Source: Hypericibacter sp963696655 (GTDB taxonomy: Bacteria > Pseudomonadota > Alphaproteobacteria > Dongiales > Dongiaceae). Taken from it: a stretch of DNA of 64,000 nt. The notes beneath the pieces are model-generated. The model was not told the DNA's origin and ran no database searches. It saw only the letters and a program-made list of their open reading frames with translations. This document shows, one piece after another, positions 25,601 to 36,500 of this stretch. The translations under genes were made by a program, and so were the position numbers. The stretch's first letter is position 1. Each line of letters starts with the position of its first letter. The DNA lies in contig CAVOLB010000124.1 of assembly GCA_963696655.1 (NCBI GenBank), positions 1 through 64,000 on the forward strand, written 5' to 3'.

Positions 25601-26336
25601 TAAGCAGAAAATTGATGACCGCAGCGACCTCTGCGGGGCGAGCCGCGCGCCGCAACGGAATCGTCTGAACCGCCTGCCGGATATCTTCCTCCGTGAGGAA
25701 GGCGCGACCCATCAGATTGTCGACGAACCCCGGGCAAACCGCATTGATGCGGATGCCCTGCGCGCCCAGCTCATCGACGAGATGCCGGACCAGACCGTTC
25801 AGCGCCCATTTGCTCGCCGTATAATGGGGGCCGCCGACGGGACTGTGGTCCAGCGCCGCCGTCGAGGACACGATGACGATGCTGCTGCCGGCCCGGAGCT
25901 TGTCCCGGGCGGCATGCAGAATCGTATAGACGCTGTTGAGATTAGTATCGAGAAGCTCACGCCATTCGGCGGGCCCGACGCGACTGAAGGGTCCCGGACG
26001 CAAGGCACCGTGAGCGATGACGATGCCATCGAGGGGCGCCTCCACGCCGGAGACAGCATCGCCGAGAGCCTGCTGGTCCGCGAAATCGACCCGCAGGTCG
26101 CCCCGCTTCGCGATCGGCGCATGGGCGAGCAATATCAGATTGTCGCCATTGGCGCGCAGACGCTCCTCCGCCGCCAGGCCGATGCTGCCATCGACACCCG
26201 TCAGCAGGATGCGACGCTGTCCCCGGGAAGGGGACAGCGCCTTTTGATCGCGTCCAGATGAAGCGACGGACGATCCGGTCATGGCGTCACAAGCCGAAGA
26301 GCCGCGGTAGGCTGAAGCCGTCCGGTCGAGTACCGA

Positions 26337-27404
26337 TCATTGGCCGTACCACTTGTTCCACACATCGATCGAGACCTTCTGCCAAGTATCGCCATTGCCG
26401 GAATCCTCGCCATAGAATTCGCCCGTGGTCGGGATCTGGCGATGGAGATTCTCAGGCGCGCTCGGCAGGCTCTTCGCATAGTCGGGATCGAGATACTGCA
26501 GCGCGTCCGTATTGGGCATGCTGTATTGGATCTGCTTCATGAACTCGGCCGACGGCTTCGCTTGCGACGCGAAGGCCAGGAGCTTCATGGCGACGTCCTT
26601 GTTCGGTGCGCCCTTGGGAACGACGAAATAGTCGACATAGAGAAGGGCCTGGCCGTACTCGAAATCGACCGGGGCGCCCTGGGATTTCGATTGGAGCACG
26701 CGGCCGTTGGGCATCAGGCCGTAATCGACGTCACCGCTGACCAGAGCCTGGACGCCGGGCGCCGTATTGTCGAACCATACGGTCACATTCGGCTTGATCT
26801 TGTCGAGGCTCTTGGTGGCGCGGTCGAAATCGATCGGATAGAGCTTGTCGGACGCGACACCATCGGCCAGCAAGGCCGCTTCCCATGGCGGATTCGCGAA
26901 GGTTCCGGTCGGCAGGGCGCGCGGCCCGGGGAACTTTTTCGTGTCCCACAGCTCGGCATAAGTCTTGGGATGATCGTCACGTCCGAGGTCCGTCCGGTAG
27001 CCGATGCCGTAGGAGTACATCACGGCGGCGACGCCGTATTCCGGCCGGAACTGCGGTTCGATGGCCTTGATCGTTTGCGCATCGAACTGGGAATAGTCGA
27101 TCTTCTCTAAAAGGCCCAGACGGACGAGATTCAAATAGTCCGCCTCGGTGACTTCAACGACGTCCCATTGCACGTTCTTGGCTTCGACCATCGCCTTGAT
27201 CTTCGCGACAGTCGGACCCGAATCCGTCACCAACTGGACGTGATTCGCTTCGGCAAAAGGCTTTACGAGCGCTTTTTCCTGCGCCTCCTGGAACGACCCA
27301 CCATAGGAAACGAAGGTCACCGTGTCGGCGGCCTTGCTGGGTTGTGTACCGGCCGCGACCGCCAATGCGAGCGCGAACATGCCTATTGATAGCGACTTTC
27401 TCAC
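26337..27404 (-). CDS. ABC transporter solute-binding protein (PotD/PotF-like)
   Basis: 355-residue periplasmic receptor of the importer. N-terminal signal peptide MRKSLSIGMFALALAVAAG with likely cleavage after QPSKA. The mature protein begins DTVTFVSYGGSFQEAQEKAL, a hallmark of the spermidine/putrescine/opine-binding SBP_bac_8 group, and contains NPPWEAALLADG and FDNTAPGVQALVSGDVDYG. A GTG at 27404 is chosen because AGGGAGG lies 5 bases upstream; the frame stays open to a GTG at 27422. It is 20 bases after the regulator gene and 54 bases before the SDR. Ligand unknown; the catabolic neighbours suggest a cyclic amide or N-acyl amino acid. Confidence 0.92.
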   Translation of the reverse strand: MRKSLSIGMFALALAVAAGTQPSKAADTVTFVSYGGSFQEAQEKALVKPFAEANHVQLVTDSGPTVAKIKAMVEAKNVQWDVVEVTEADYLNLVRLGLLEKIDYSQFDAQTIKAIEPQFRPEYGVAAVMYSYGIGYRTDLGRDDHPKTYAELWDTKKFPGPRALPTGTFANPPWEAALLADGVASDKLYPIDFDRATKSLDKIKPNVTVWFDNTAPGVQALVSGDVDYGLMPNGRVLQSKSQGAPVDFEYGQALLYVDYFVVPKGAPNKDVAMKLLAFASQAKPSAEFMKQIQYSMPNTDALQYLDPDYAKSLPSAPENLHRQIPTTGEFYGEDSGNGDTWQKVSIDVWNKWYGQ

Positions 27405-27424
27405 AGTCTCCTCCCTATTCACGG

Positions 27425-28246
27425 TTACTGACGTTTTGCGCTGCCGCCGCAGGTCTTTCCCGACGACTTTCGGGGACCCGGTGAACTCCCGGCATTTGAC
27501 AAGGCCGGCGCCGTCGAAACGCCGGATGTTGGGAATCGGCCGACCGCCCGGAATTTGCAGCGATCGACGCGATAGGCGATCGAGCCTGTCTCCACCGGTT
27601 CTCCGTCGGAGAGAAAATAGACGAAGCTGTTCTGAAGGACCGGCGTCCCGCGCGTCAGGCCCAAAGCCAAAGCGATATCGGCGCTCGACGGCAGAATCTC
27701 CGTTTCGAACTCGACCGTCTCGATCGGCATACCGGAGAGCTTCGAGATGACCTCAACGATTCCATGGTTGCGAAGCGTGTCGAGATCGAAACGCGCCGCG
27801 ACATCGGCGCGGCAATAGCGCTCTTCAAAACAGATGATCCGCCGGTTGACGATCCGGGTGAGGCGAAGGACGCCGACGCGTTCCTTCGGTGAGAGCCGGA
27901 GACGCTCGCGCACTTCCGGCGTCGGTCGAGACGCTGCGTCGAATCCGAGAATCTGGGTCTCGTAGGCAATCCCCTGTTGCCGGAAATCGTCCTCCAACGT
28001 GCACATCGGAATATTGTTCCGAATGGCCTTTGGCGGATTGACGATCGTTCCACGACCCCGCGTTCGCGTAATCGTGCCTGCTTGCTCGAGCAGCCCGAGC
28101 GCCTGCCTCACCGTAACGCGGCTCACGGCGAACTGCGCCGCGAGCTCGTTTTCGGTCGGCAGCAGCGTATCCGGCGCCATTTTTCCGATCTGATGCTTCA
28201 GCGATTCGGCGATCTCGAGATAACGGGCTTGCGAGTTTTTTTTCAC
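27425..28246 (-). CDS. GntR-family regulator with UTRA domain (HutC type)
   Basis: 273-residue transcription factor. Winged helix at about 5-75 (ARYLEIAESLKHQIG, LPTENELAAQFAVSRVTVRQALGLLEQAG). UTRA ligand-binding domain from about 95 to 240 (RVGVLRLTRIVNRRIICFEERYC, RGTPVLQNSFVYFLSDGEPVETG). The C-terminal 25 residues are Ser/Gly/Lys-rich and without family support. It is the first gene of the catabolic operon, so it probably represses its own operon and senses the imported compound. Start is a GTG. A sigma70-like promoter with two TATACCTGA repeats lies 30-80 bases upstream. Confidence 0.9.
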   Translation of the reverse strand: MKKNSQARYLEIAESLKHQIGKMAPDTLLPTENELAAQFAVSRVTVRQALGLLEQAGTITRTRGRGTIVNPPKAIRNNIPMCTLEDDFRQQGIAYETQILGFDAASRPTPEVRERLRLSPKERVGVLRLTRIVNRRIICFEERYCRADVAARFDLDTLRNHGIVEVISKLSGMPIETVEFETEILPSSADIALALGLTRGTPVLQNSFVYFLSDGEPVETGSIAYRVDRCKFRAVGRFPTSGVSTAPALSNAGSSPGPRKSSGKTCGGSAKRQ

Positions 28247-28275
28247 ACATGACCTCGGAGGGCTCGGGAAGGGAC

Positions 28276-28324
28276 GTTATAAAAGTATATACCTGATTGT
28301 CAATACTTGTAGGACTATACCTGA
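28276..28324 (-). promoter_or_regulatory. sigma70-like promoter and candidate GntR operators of the catabolic operon
   Basis: On the minus strand TTGACA (28298-28303) and TATAAC (28276-28281) are separated by 16 bases, a near-consensus promoter pointing at the regulator gene. The 9-mer TCAGGTATA occurs twice in the same orientation: once between -35 and -10 (28288-28296) and once upstream (28316-28324), 28 bases apart. These are plausible repressor sites. Confidence 0.6.
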
Positions 28325-28476
28325 GAAAGCGGCCCGGCGTTTTGCCCTCCCCGCGCTCGAGAGAGTGCGGCGGCGGGCGATTTCAGCGAAAAGAGAGAGG
28401 CGCCAGCCCCATCGAGGGACGGGGACGGCAATTCAGGATATGAGGCGGATGAACGCTAGCGCCGGCGAGATGCGCC

Positions 28477-29352
28477 TCAGCGCATGAATTTCAGGGCAAT
28501 CCGGACCAGCGTCGGGACCAGCCGCGGACGGATCAGGCGGCTGTCATAGCGCGCCATGCGCCGGTCGTTCTCCGACAGGCACAAGGCCATGAGGTCGCGG
28601 GCCTTGATGTCGGTCTTGATCGCCTTGCTGCTGGTCGCGGTGAAGTTCTCTTTGCCGCCCACATCCTTCGCGGTCGCCATCCGGGCCTTGATGCGGCCGG
28701 CGAAAATACGCATGCAGCGCAGATCGAACAGGAGTCGCCGGTGCCAGGGAAGTTGGCGGCGGTGCCAGATGCGCCAGTTCACGAAGAACAGGATATGGCG
28801 GCATTCCTCCTGGATCACCGGCTCGAAGGTTTCCACCAGCTCGAGCGGGAAGAAGCCGGACCGGCGCGCCAGCTCGAACAGGCCGAAGGCGAAGAAGCTG
28901 TCGACACATTCGCCATAGCCGGTCTGCATGAAGGCGCGCTCGGGATCGGCCGGCGGCGGATAATCGGGCTCGGCTTCGAGCTTGATGCCGTAGAACTCGA
29001 CCATCTTGCTGAGGACCAGCTTGTGCCGGGCCTCTTCGCCGCCATCCATCGTGATGGCTTCGCGCAGCAGCGGATCCTGGACGGTGGCGGCATAGGTCAG
29101 GACCGCCATGGAGGCTTCGCCCTCGAAGCGCACCGCCATGTCCCAGATCGGCAGGCCGGTCAGCCGGGCGAAGGCATTCTCGTCCAGCTTGGGCCAGTCG
29201 ATGACGGCGGGTTTGTAGGGATCGTGGGTGTCGAGCAGCATCCGGCAGAACAGCTGCTTATGGGATTCCGTCCCCATTGTGATCCGGCCGCCCGAGCGGC
29301 GGCCCGCGGTCAATCGACCGGCCGCCGCAGGCGACGTGCTGTCATCGGTCAT
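28477..29352 (-). CDS. ferritin-like domain protein, putative di-iron
   Basis: 291-residue mostly helical protein. Acidic/His motifs fit a ferritin-like four-helix bundle: EGEASMAVLTYAATVQDP (helix 1 Glu), MDGGEEARHKLVLSKMVEFYG (ExxH), GECVDSFFAFGLFELAR (Glu), and EPVIQEECRHILFFVNW (ExxH). Two ExxH motifs plus extra Glu are the usual di-iron set. The N-terminal 30 residues are low in structure and a later start (MGTESHKQLF) is possible. A function in oxygen or iron chemistry is likely, but the substrate is unknown. It is separated by 230 bases from the catabolic operon promoter, so probably independent. Confidence 0.75.
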   Translation of the reverse strand: MTDDSTSPAAAGRLTAGRRSGGRITMGTESHKQLFCRMLLDTHDPYKPAVIDWPKLDENAFARLTGLPIWDMAVRFEGEASMAVLTYAATVQDPLLREAITMDGGEEARHKLVLSKMVEFYGIKLEAEPDYPPPADPERAFMQTGYGECVDSFFAFGLFELARRSGFFPLELVETFEPVIQEECRHILFFVNWRIWHRRQLPWHRRLLFDLRCMRIFAGRIKARMATAKDVGGKENFTATSSKAIKTDIKARDLMALCLSENDRRMARYDSRLIRPRLVPTLVRIALKFMR

Positions 29353-29695
29353 GCGAAGCCCTTACGCCAAATCACGCCATCGTCTGGAGCTGCTGGCCCC
29401 GGCAATCGCCATGTCGAGAATGGCGTCGTCCCCCCGGGGGCCTCGGATCTGTATCTTGTGTTCTAGCAACGGCACCGCCGAGGCTGTCAACCCCGATCGG
29501 CGCAACCCTGATGCCCGGTCATTCCCGGCCGGTTGCAAAGCCAGCCGACAACCGATCCGGGGACCGGCTCCCCACCAAAGGTAAGTCGTCCTAACTCTAT
29601 TTGTTCCCGACGACCGGGCCTTTGGATTGCGACAGGCCGCCGCAGCAACCTGCCTCAGGCGCCTGACCGGTTCTGGCAGATTTCCGCCCGGACTA
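29353..29695. other. intergenic stretch without recognised gene
   Basis: 343 bases between the ferritin-like gene start and the end of the coiled-coil gene. No open frame with family support, no RNA gene and no clear terminator were seen. It presumably holds the promoter of the ferritin-like gene, but no convincing -35/-10 pair was found. Confidence 0.5.
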
Positions 29696-30472
29696 TCACG
29701 AAGCAGCCCGGCGGAGGGCGGCAGCGGCGGGCTCGACCGGGGCGGCGGGCGCCCTGGCGGGGGTGGGCTGTTCCGCGAGCTCCCGGGTCAGCTGGCCGAT
29801 CCGCTGGATGATGCCCGCCACCGGCGATTGCGCCGCGCCGGGCGGCGTGAAGCTGATCTCGAGGCCGGGCTCGGTTTCGCCCTGAGCCTCCGGGAAGATC
29901 TCGTCGCCGGTCGCGATCGTCTCGCTCTCGACCTCTTCGGCGGCGAGCGTCTCGGCCGTCACGTCCTCGAACCGATCCTGCGCGGGCTCGGTTCCGGCTT
30001 CGTCCTGCGGCTCGCTCTCCTCGGATGCCAGCGTCTCGGCCGTCACATCCTCGAAGCCGTTGCGGAAGTCCTCGATGCCGGCGGGTGCCGGATCGGCTGT
30101 CTCGATTTCGGCAACCTCATCGGCCGGCGGTTTTGCCGCGAACGGCGTCTCGCCGGCCGGTCCCTCGCCGACCAGCGCGCTCGCCTTGCGGTCCATCTCG
30201 TGAAGCGCACCCATGAGGGCGTCGCCGCGACCCGTCTCGATCGCGGCCAGCAAAGTCTGCAGCATCGCCTTCACCTGGTCGTGATCCCGGCGCAGCTGCT
30301 GCAGCTCCCCGAGACATGAGCTGAGCTCGGTCTCCCGCTCGGCGCCGCGCTGCTCGATCTGATCCATCAGCTGGATCAGGCGCGCGCTGTATTTTCCCTG
30401 CTGCTCGCCGATGGTCCCGAAATGACGCTCGGCCGCTTCGACGCGCCGGCGCAATTGCTCGATGTCGCTCAT
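29696..30472 (-). CDS. hypothetical coiled-coil, acidic low-complexity protein
   Basis: 258 residues of unknown function. Residues 1-80 form a predicted coiled coil (SDIEQLRRRVEAAERHFG, QGKYSARLIQLMDQIEQRG, LGELQQLRRDHDQVKAML). A long acidic, Glu/Ala-rich disordered part follows and contains the decapeptide FEDVTAETLA twice (about 35 residues apart). The end is Pro/Ala-rich. It has no signal peptide or membrane segment. The chosen ATG at 30472 begins the coiled coil; the frame is open to 30538. It lies 94 bases after the last TPR-glycosyltransferase gene on the same strand and may be the operon's tail gene, for instance a scaffold or acceptor (speculation). Confidence 0.7.
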   Translation of the reverse strand: MSDIEQLRRRVEAAERHFGTIGEQQGKYSARLIQLMDQIEQRGAERETELSSCLGELQQLRRDHDQVKAMLQTLLAAIETGRGDALMGALHEMDRKASALVGEGPAGETPFAAKPPADEVAEIETADPAPAGIEDFRNGFEDVTAETLASEESEPQDEAGTEPAQDRFEDVTAETLAAEEVESETIATGDEIFPEAQGETEPGLEISFTPPGAAQSPVAGIIQRIGQLTRELAEQPTPARAPAAPVEPAAAALRRAAS

Positions 30473-30566
30473 TCCCTCAAACCTTTTCCCAAGCGGTTCA
30501 CCCGCGACAGTCGCGGAGCCCTCCGGGAGAGACTTCACGCCCGTCCCGGTTAAGAAAGAATTGAGG

Positions 30567-33500
30567 CTAATTTTTCAGCTTTGTGACGGCGGGCCCGGCG
30601 TTTCCGGAGTCCTGGATTTCCGCCAGGAATCGCGGCAATGCCGCGGCGATGTCGGCGACCGGCGCGCGCCAGTCGCCGCGATCCCGCTGCCGGAACAGGC
30701 GATGACGCGGGTACCAGGGACTGTCCGCGCGATTGCGCATCCAGCGGAAGTCGGGCGCCTCGGCCAGGATCAGCCTGACCGGCTTGCCCATGGCACCGGC
30801 GAGATGGCCGACGGCCGTATCGACCGTGACGACCAGATCGAGAGTGGCGAGAAGCCCCGCCGTATCGGCGAAATCGCCCAGTTCCGCCGCAACCGAACGC
30901 ACCCGGCCTTCCATGCCGGCGGCGGCGATCTCGGCAAGATCGTCCTGTTTCTGCAGGGAGACGAAGGAGGCCGCGGGGGCCGCGTCGATCAGCGGCACGA
31001 ACAGAGCCAGCGACGCCGAGCGCCAATGGTCGACATCGTGCCCGCGCCCGCCCTGCCAGCAGATGCCGATGCGGGGCGCTGGGTGATCGGCCAGCCGCGC
31101 CGCCCAGAGCGCGATCTTCGCCGGATCGGCCGCGAGATAAGGAATGGCCGCGGGAATGGTCTCGAGCGTGAGACCGAGACGATGCGGCAGGCTCATCAGC
31201 GGGATCTGGAAATCGACCGCGGGAAAGGCGTCGCCGCGCGGGATCAGGCGATCGACGCCGGCGAGCCCGGCGAACAGCGCGATCAGCTCCCGCTGGGCCT
31301 CCAGCAGCAGCGTCGCGCCCCGGGCTTTCAGCAAGGGCAGGAGACGCACGAACTGCAGCGCATCCCCGAAACCCTGCTCCGTATGGACCAGCAATCGCTT
31401 GCCCTGCAGCGGCTCGCCCTGCCATTCGGGCCAGGGCCATTCGCGCTTCTCCTTGTCGAGCATGCCGGTGCGCCAGCGCCATTCATACTCGGCCCATCCC
31501 TCACGGAACGCGCCGTTGGTCAGGAGCGCGTGGGCGAAGTTCCAATGTCCGATGGCATTGCCGGGAGCGTGCGTGACCGCCGCGCGCCCTGCCCGCTCCG
31601 CCGCCTCGGCATGGCCGCGACGGATCTCGATGCCGCAGAGGATCGAGGCCGTACTGCCATTCTCCGGTTCCAGCGCCAGCGCCTGGAGGCAAGCGGCGGC
31701 GGCATCGTCCCATCGCCCGAGATCGGCCAGCGCCACGGCCAGGGCCGTGTGCGCGGCGGCACGGTCGGGCGCCAGTGCGATCATCCGCTGGGCCAGACCC
31801 AAGGCGGCCTCGGGACGCGCCAGGCTCCGCTCGATCTCGACCCCTTGCGCCAGCATGTCCAGATCCCCCGGCGCCTGCTCGATCCAGGAGCGCGCGATCG
31901 CGGCCGCGTCCTCGTAGCGTCGGGCGTCGCGCAGGGCCGCGACATGGCGGCGCGCCAGCACCACATCGGCCGGTTTGAAACGGCGCGCCACCGCAAGCGC
32001 GTCGGCCGCCTCGCCGAAGCGTCGCAAGGCCAGCAAGGCCAAGCCCTGCTTCTCCGCGAGATCGGGGCGCGGACCGGCGATGGCCTGCGCCCGCGCCAGT
32101 TGCTCGGCCGCCTCGCCCCAGGCCTTCTGCGACAGCAGGAACTTGCCGAGATTCTCGGCGGCCTGCGCATCCTCCGGCGCCAGCGCCGCCGCGCGGCGCA
32201 GCGCTTCCAGCGCCGCCTCCGGCGGGCCCGACCGGCTGAGGATCACGCCCAGCAATTGCCAGCCCATCGCATGATCGGGAAGCTCCTGGAGCAGGCGCTC
32301 GAGCTGCTGTCGCGCGTCCTCGGGCCGGCCCGCCTGGAACGCCTGCAGCGCCTCGTCGAAGCGGGCATCGGTCTTGCCGTGCTGGCGCAGCCAGGCGGTG
32401 AACGCTTCCTGGACCTGCGAGAGCGGGACCGACCAGTCGCCCGGGCGCGCCTGACGGAAGAGCGTCAGGCTCGGCCACCAGAGGCAGTCGCTGCGATCGA
32501 GCAGCCAACGCCACTCTGCGGGCTTCGGCAGCAGCACCCAGCAGGGCACGCCGAGCGCTCCGGCCATATGGGCGGTGCTGTTGTCGATGGTGATGACGAG
32601 ATCGAGCGCCGCGACCTGCGCCGCAAAACCTTCGAGATCGGTCATCTGATCGAAGGTCGGGTCCTGAAAGAGCTCGATCCCCCCGGCCGCGAGAGCCGCG
32701 ATCTCCGCCTTGTGGTCGCCATATTGCAGATTGACGAAGCGCACGCCCGGCATGCGCAGGAGCGGCTGCAGCAGCGGCAGCGGAATGGCCCGGCTCGTTC
32801 CCGCATTCATGGAGGCGGTGTACCAGGCGATGCCGACGCGAAGCCGATCCTTGCCGTAACGCCGGCGCGCCGCCTCGCGGCGCTTCGTATCCACCTGAAG
32901 ATAGGGGCCGCCGCGACCGGCGAAACTCGCCGGATCGGGGCGCAGATAGCGCATCAGGTCCCCAGCCGAGGATTGCGCGACGATGTCGCTGGGATATTCC
33001 GAAGCGACGACAGGCCCCAGACGGCGCGCGAGCACCTGGATACCCGGCAGCGATCGCGCCATCAGAGACAGGAGGCGCGGTTCGCATTCGACCGCGATCT
33101 TCACCTTACCGAGCAGCTCCGGCAGCAGGCTGGCGAACATCAACTCGTCGCCGATGCCCTGCTCGTTCCAGACCAGGAGCCGCCCCTCCAGGGCTTCCCC
33201 CTGCCAGGCCGGCCAGGGCCAGTCGCGCTTCTCGGCGTCCAGCAGCCCGGTCGCCCAGCGCCAGTCGAACTCGCTCCAGCCCTCGCGATATTTTCCGTTC
33301 GTGAGCAGGGCAAGGGCCAGATGCCAATGCGAATGGGCGCGCTGAGGGGCGACCTCGACGGCCCGGCGGCCCAGCTCCTCGGCCTCGATCGACCGGCCCT
33401 GGCGCAACCGAAGGGCCGACAGATTCAGCAGCGCCACCTCGTGGCGGGGCTCGATCGCCAGCGCCTTCTCATACTGATCGGCCGCTTCGTCATGCCGGTC

Positions 33501-36500
33501 GAAATCGGAGAGCGCGGCCCCCAGGGCCAGCATCGCCAGCTGGAACCCGGGGTCCCGGGCCAAGGCGCGCCGCGCCGCCGCCACCGCCGCTTCAGGACGG
33601 TGACGCTTGCGATCGATGACCGAGATCTCGGTGAGGATCGCCGGCTCCTCCGGATAGCGGGCGAGCATGGTCTCGAGCTGGGCCGCCGCCTCGTCGAGCC
33701 GGCCCGCGTCGCGCAACTGCTCATAGCGGCGGATGGCGGCGGTCTTCTCTTCGATCTCCGCGGCGGTGGCGCGGCGCGGCGCGGGGGCACGGGCCGCCTT
33801 GCCCCGGCGATCGATCCACGGCGCCAACGCCTCCTGCAGCCGGGCCAGCGGCGTCGACCAGTCGCCCGGGCGTTGCTGCCGGAACAATCGGAGGGACGGC
33901 CACCAGACGCAGTCCTCCCGGTCGAGCATCCAGCGCCATTCCGGCGGATCGGGAATCAGGACCCAGCAGGGGACGCCCAGCGCGCCCGCCATATGCGCCG
34001 TGCTGTTGTCGATCGTGATGACGAGATCGAGGGAAGCGACCTGCGCGGCGAAGCCGTCGAGATCGGTGAGGGGATCGACCGCCGGATCGACGGCGATCGC
34101 GCCACCTCGCGCCGCGACGGCCTCGATCTCGGCGCTGTGGTCGCCATATTGCAGGCTGACGACATGCAGACGCTCGTTGCGCAGGAGCGGCAGGAAATCC
34201 GCCAGCGGAATCCGGCGACGCTCGCCATGCAGCTTGGCCCGGGTGTCCCAGGCAAGCCCGATGCGCGGGCGATCGCCGCCATCGCGCTGTCGGATCGCCT
34301 CGGCGCGCTTCGGGTCGGGCTTCAGATAGGTGCCGGATTGCCCTGCGAAGCTGGCGAGATCGGGGCGTAGATGGCGGGCGATATCCCCGGCTGCGATCTG
34401 GGCGACGATGCCGGCCGGCCATTCGCGCGTCTCGGGAGGAACCCCGGTGCGGGGAATCAGCGTGACGCCCGGGAGCGACCGGCCGAGCAGGCCGAGCAGC
34501 CTGGGGTCGCATTCGACCACCAGATCGAGCTGTTTCGAAAGCTCCGGAAGAAGACTGGAGAACATCAACTCGTCGCCGATGCCCTGCTCGTTCCAGACCA
34601 GGAGCCGTCCCTCCAGCGGTCCGCCCTGCCATTCTGGCCAGGGCCAATGACGGCGCCCCACCGCCGTGAAGTCGGTCACCCATCGCCATGCGAATTCGGG
34701 CCAGCCCTCGCGCAATTTTCCGTTGACCATGAGGGCCAGCGCCAGATGCCAATGGGCCTGGGCGTTGCCGGGATCGGCCGCGACCGCGCGCCGGCCCAGC
34801 GCCTCCGCTTCCTCCGATCGCGACTGCTCCAGGCGCAGGAGGGTCAGATTCACGAGCGCGATCACATTGCCGGGCTCGAGAGCGATCGCCCGATCATAGG
34901 CCGCGGCCGCCCCGTCGACCTCGTTCTTGCGCATCAGCGCGGCGCCCACCGCCAGATTGGCATGCACATAATCCGGATCGATGGCCTGGGCGCGACGCGC
35001 CAGATCGAGCGCTTCCTCGATCAAGGCGCCGCCGCGCTCGTCGGCGGCAGCTCCGTCGGCGGCAGCGCCGACCTGACGCAACCGCAAGGTCGAGAGGTTG
35101 GTCAGCGCCAGGATGTTGTCGGGCTGTTTCTGCCACGCCGTTTCATAGGCCGCGACCGCAGCGTCGTTGTCACCCCGGTCCGACAAGGCATGACCCAGAG
35201 CCAGCAGGCCCGGGACGAAGGCCGCGTCCGAGAGGAGTGCACGACGGGCGAGATCGATCGCCGCCTCGACCCGTCCCCGTCGCCTTTCGAGGGTGGACAA
35301 CCGCGCCAGCAGCTTGGGGTCGTTCGGAGAGCGCTTCAGCTCGAGTTCGAGCTTCGCCGTCTCGGCGGCGGACCGCTCGTCGGGCGGCAGCGCCGGCGGC
35401 GCCACCTGTCGCGTCGCGGCGGGCCTGGCGGTTTCCGCTCCGGCCTTGCCCAGATGCGGCCAGCGCTTCACCAGCACCGATCGAAGCTCCACCAGCGGTT
35501 CCGCCCAGTCGCGCCGGCGCGCCTGCCGCAGGAGGCGCATGGTCGGATACCAGGGCGTGTCGCCGCGATCGAGCATCCAGCGGAAGTCTGGCGACCAGGG
35601 CAACAGCAGCAGCACCGCCCGGCCGAGCGCGCCCGAGAGATGCGCAACCGCGCTGTCGATGGTGACGACGAGGTCGAGATTGTCGAGCAGGGCCGCCGTC
35701 TCGGCGAAGTCCTGGAGGCTCGATCCCGCATCCAGGAGACGATCCGAGAGGCCCGCCGCCGCGATCTGTTCGCTGCCCGCCCCCTTCTGCAGGCTGATCC
35801 AGCCCGCAGGCAGATTCTCGATCAGCGGCTTCAGCTTCGTCAGCGCGATCGAGCGGTTATGGTCGTTGCGGTGCAGCGGGTTGCCCTGCCAGGCCAGACC
35901 GATCCGCGGCCGCGGAAGATCCTTGATCCGCTTCGCCCAGGCGGCGACCGCGACGGGATCGGGATGAAGGTAAGGCGCTTTCGCCGGCGTCGTCGCGATC
36001 TCGGTCGCGAAGACGCAAGGCAGGCTCATGAGCGGGACCCCTATGTCGTGGGGCGGCGGCTCGCTCCCGCGCGCCACCACGGCCACGGCACCGGGGGTCG
36101 ATCCCGCCAGGCCCAGAAGCTCGGCGGGGACTTCCAGGATGGGATGGCCTCCGGCTTGCGCCACCAGCGCCGCGTAGCGCAGGAACTGGATCACGTCGCC
36201 GATGCCCTGCTCGGCCGTCAGCAGCACCCGCTTGCCGGCGAGCTCGGCGGGCTTGGGACGCACCGGCAAGGGCGGGCGCGGGCCGCCGACGAACAGATTC
36301 GAGCGGAAGCGCCATTCATATTCCGCGAATCCCTCGCGCCAGTGACCGCGCCGGATATTCATCACCGCCCGATTCCAATGGAGATCCGGATGATCGGGAT
36401 CGAGGGCGAGCGCCTTGTCGAGAGAGGCGATGGCGCTGTCGACACGGCAGAGATCGTTCTCGAGCAGGCCCTTGTAGAAATTGCCGAGGAACAGATTGGG

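Larger units (their letters stand above)
23670..26282 (-). pseudogene. SDR-family oxidoreductase interrupted by two tandem IS5 elements
   Basis: The N-terminal 226 codons (25604-26282) contain a Rossmann start RRILLTGVDGSIG, VIAHGAL, LLDTNLNSVYT and the catalytic Ser-Tyr-Lys set (VSSTAALDHS then HYTASKWALNG). The last 20 codons (SDEASYVTGAAVPVSGGFQ) are at 23670-23731, beyond the IS pair. Joining 25604-26282 to 23670-23731 gives exactly 247 codons, including the stop, with FLL-SDEAS at the junction, so the break is purely insertional. It lies between the solute-binding protein and the ATPase in the operon and probably oxidised or reduced a hydroxyl on the substrate. The protein made now would end in IS sequence. 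Confidence 0.92.

Noticed and set aside
28470..28484. Short palindrome ATGCGC/GCGCAT as terminator of the ferritin-like gene
   Set aside because: It overlaps the end of the coding sequence and has no T-run; the stem is only 6 bases.
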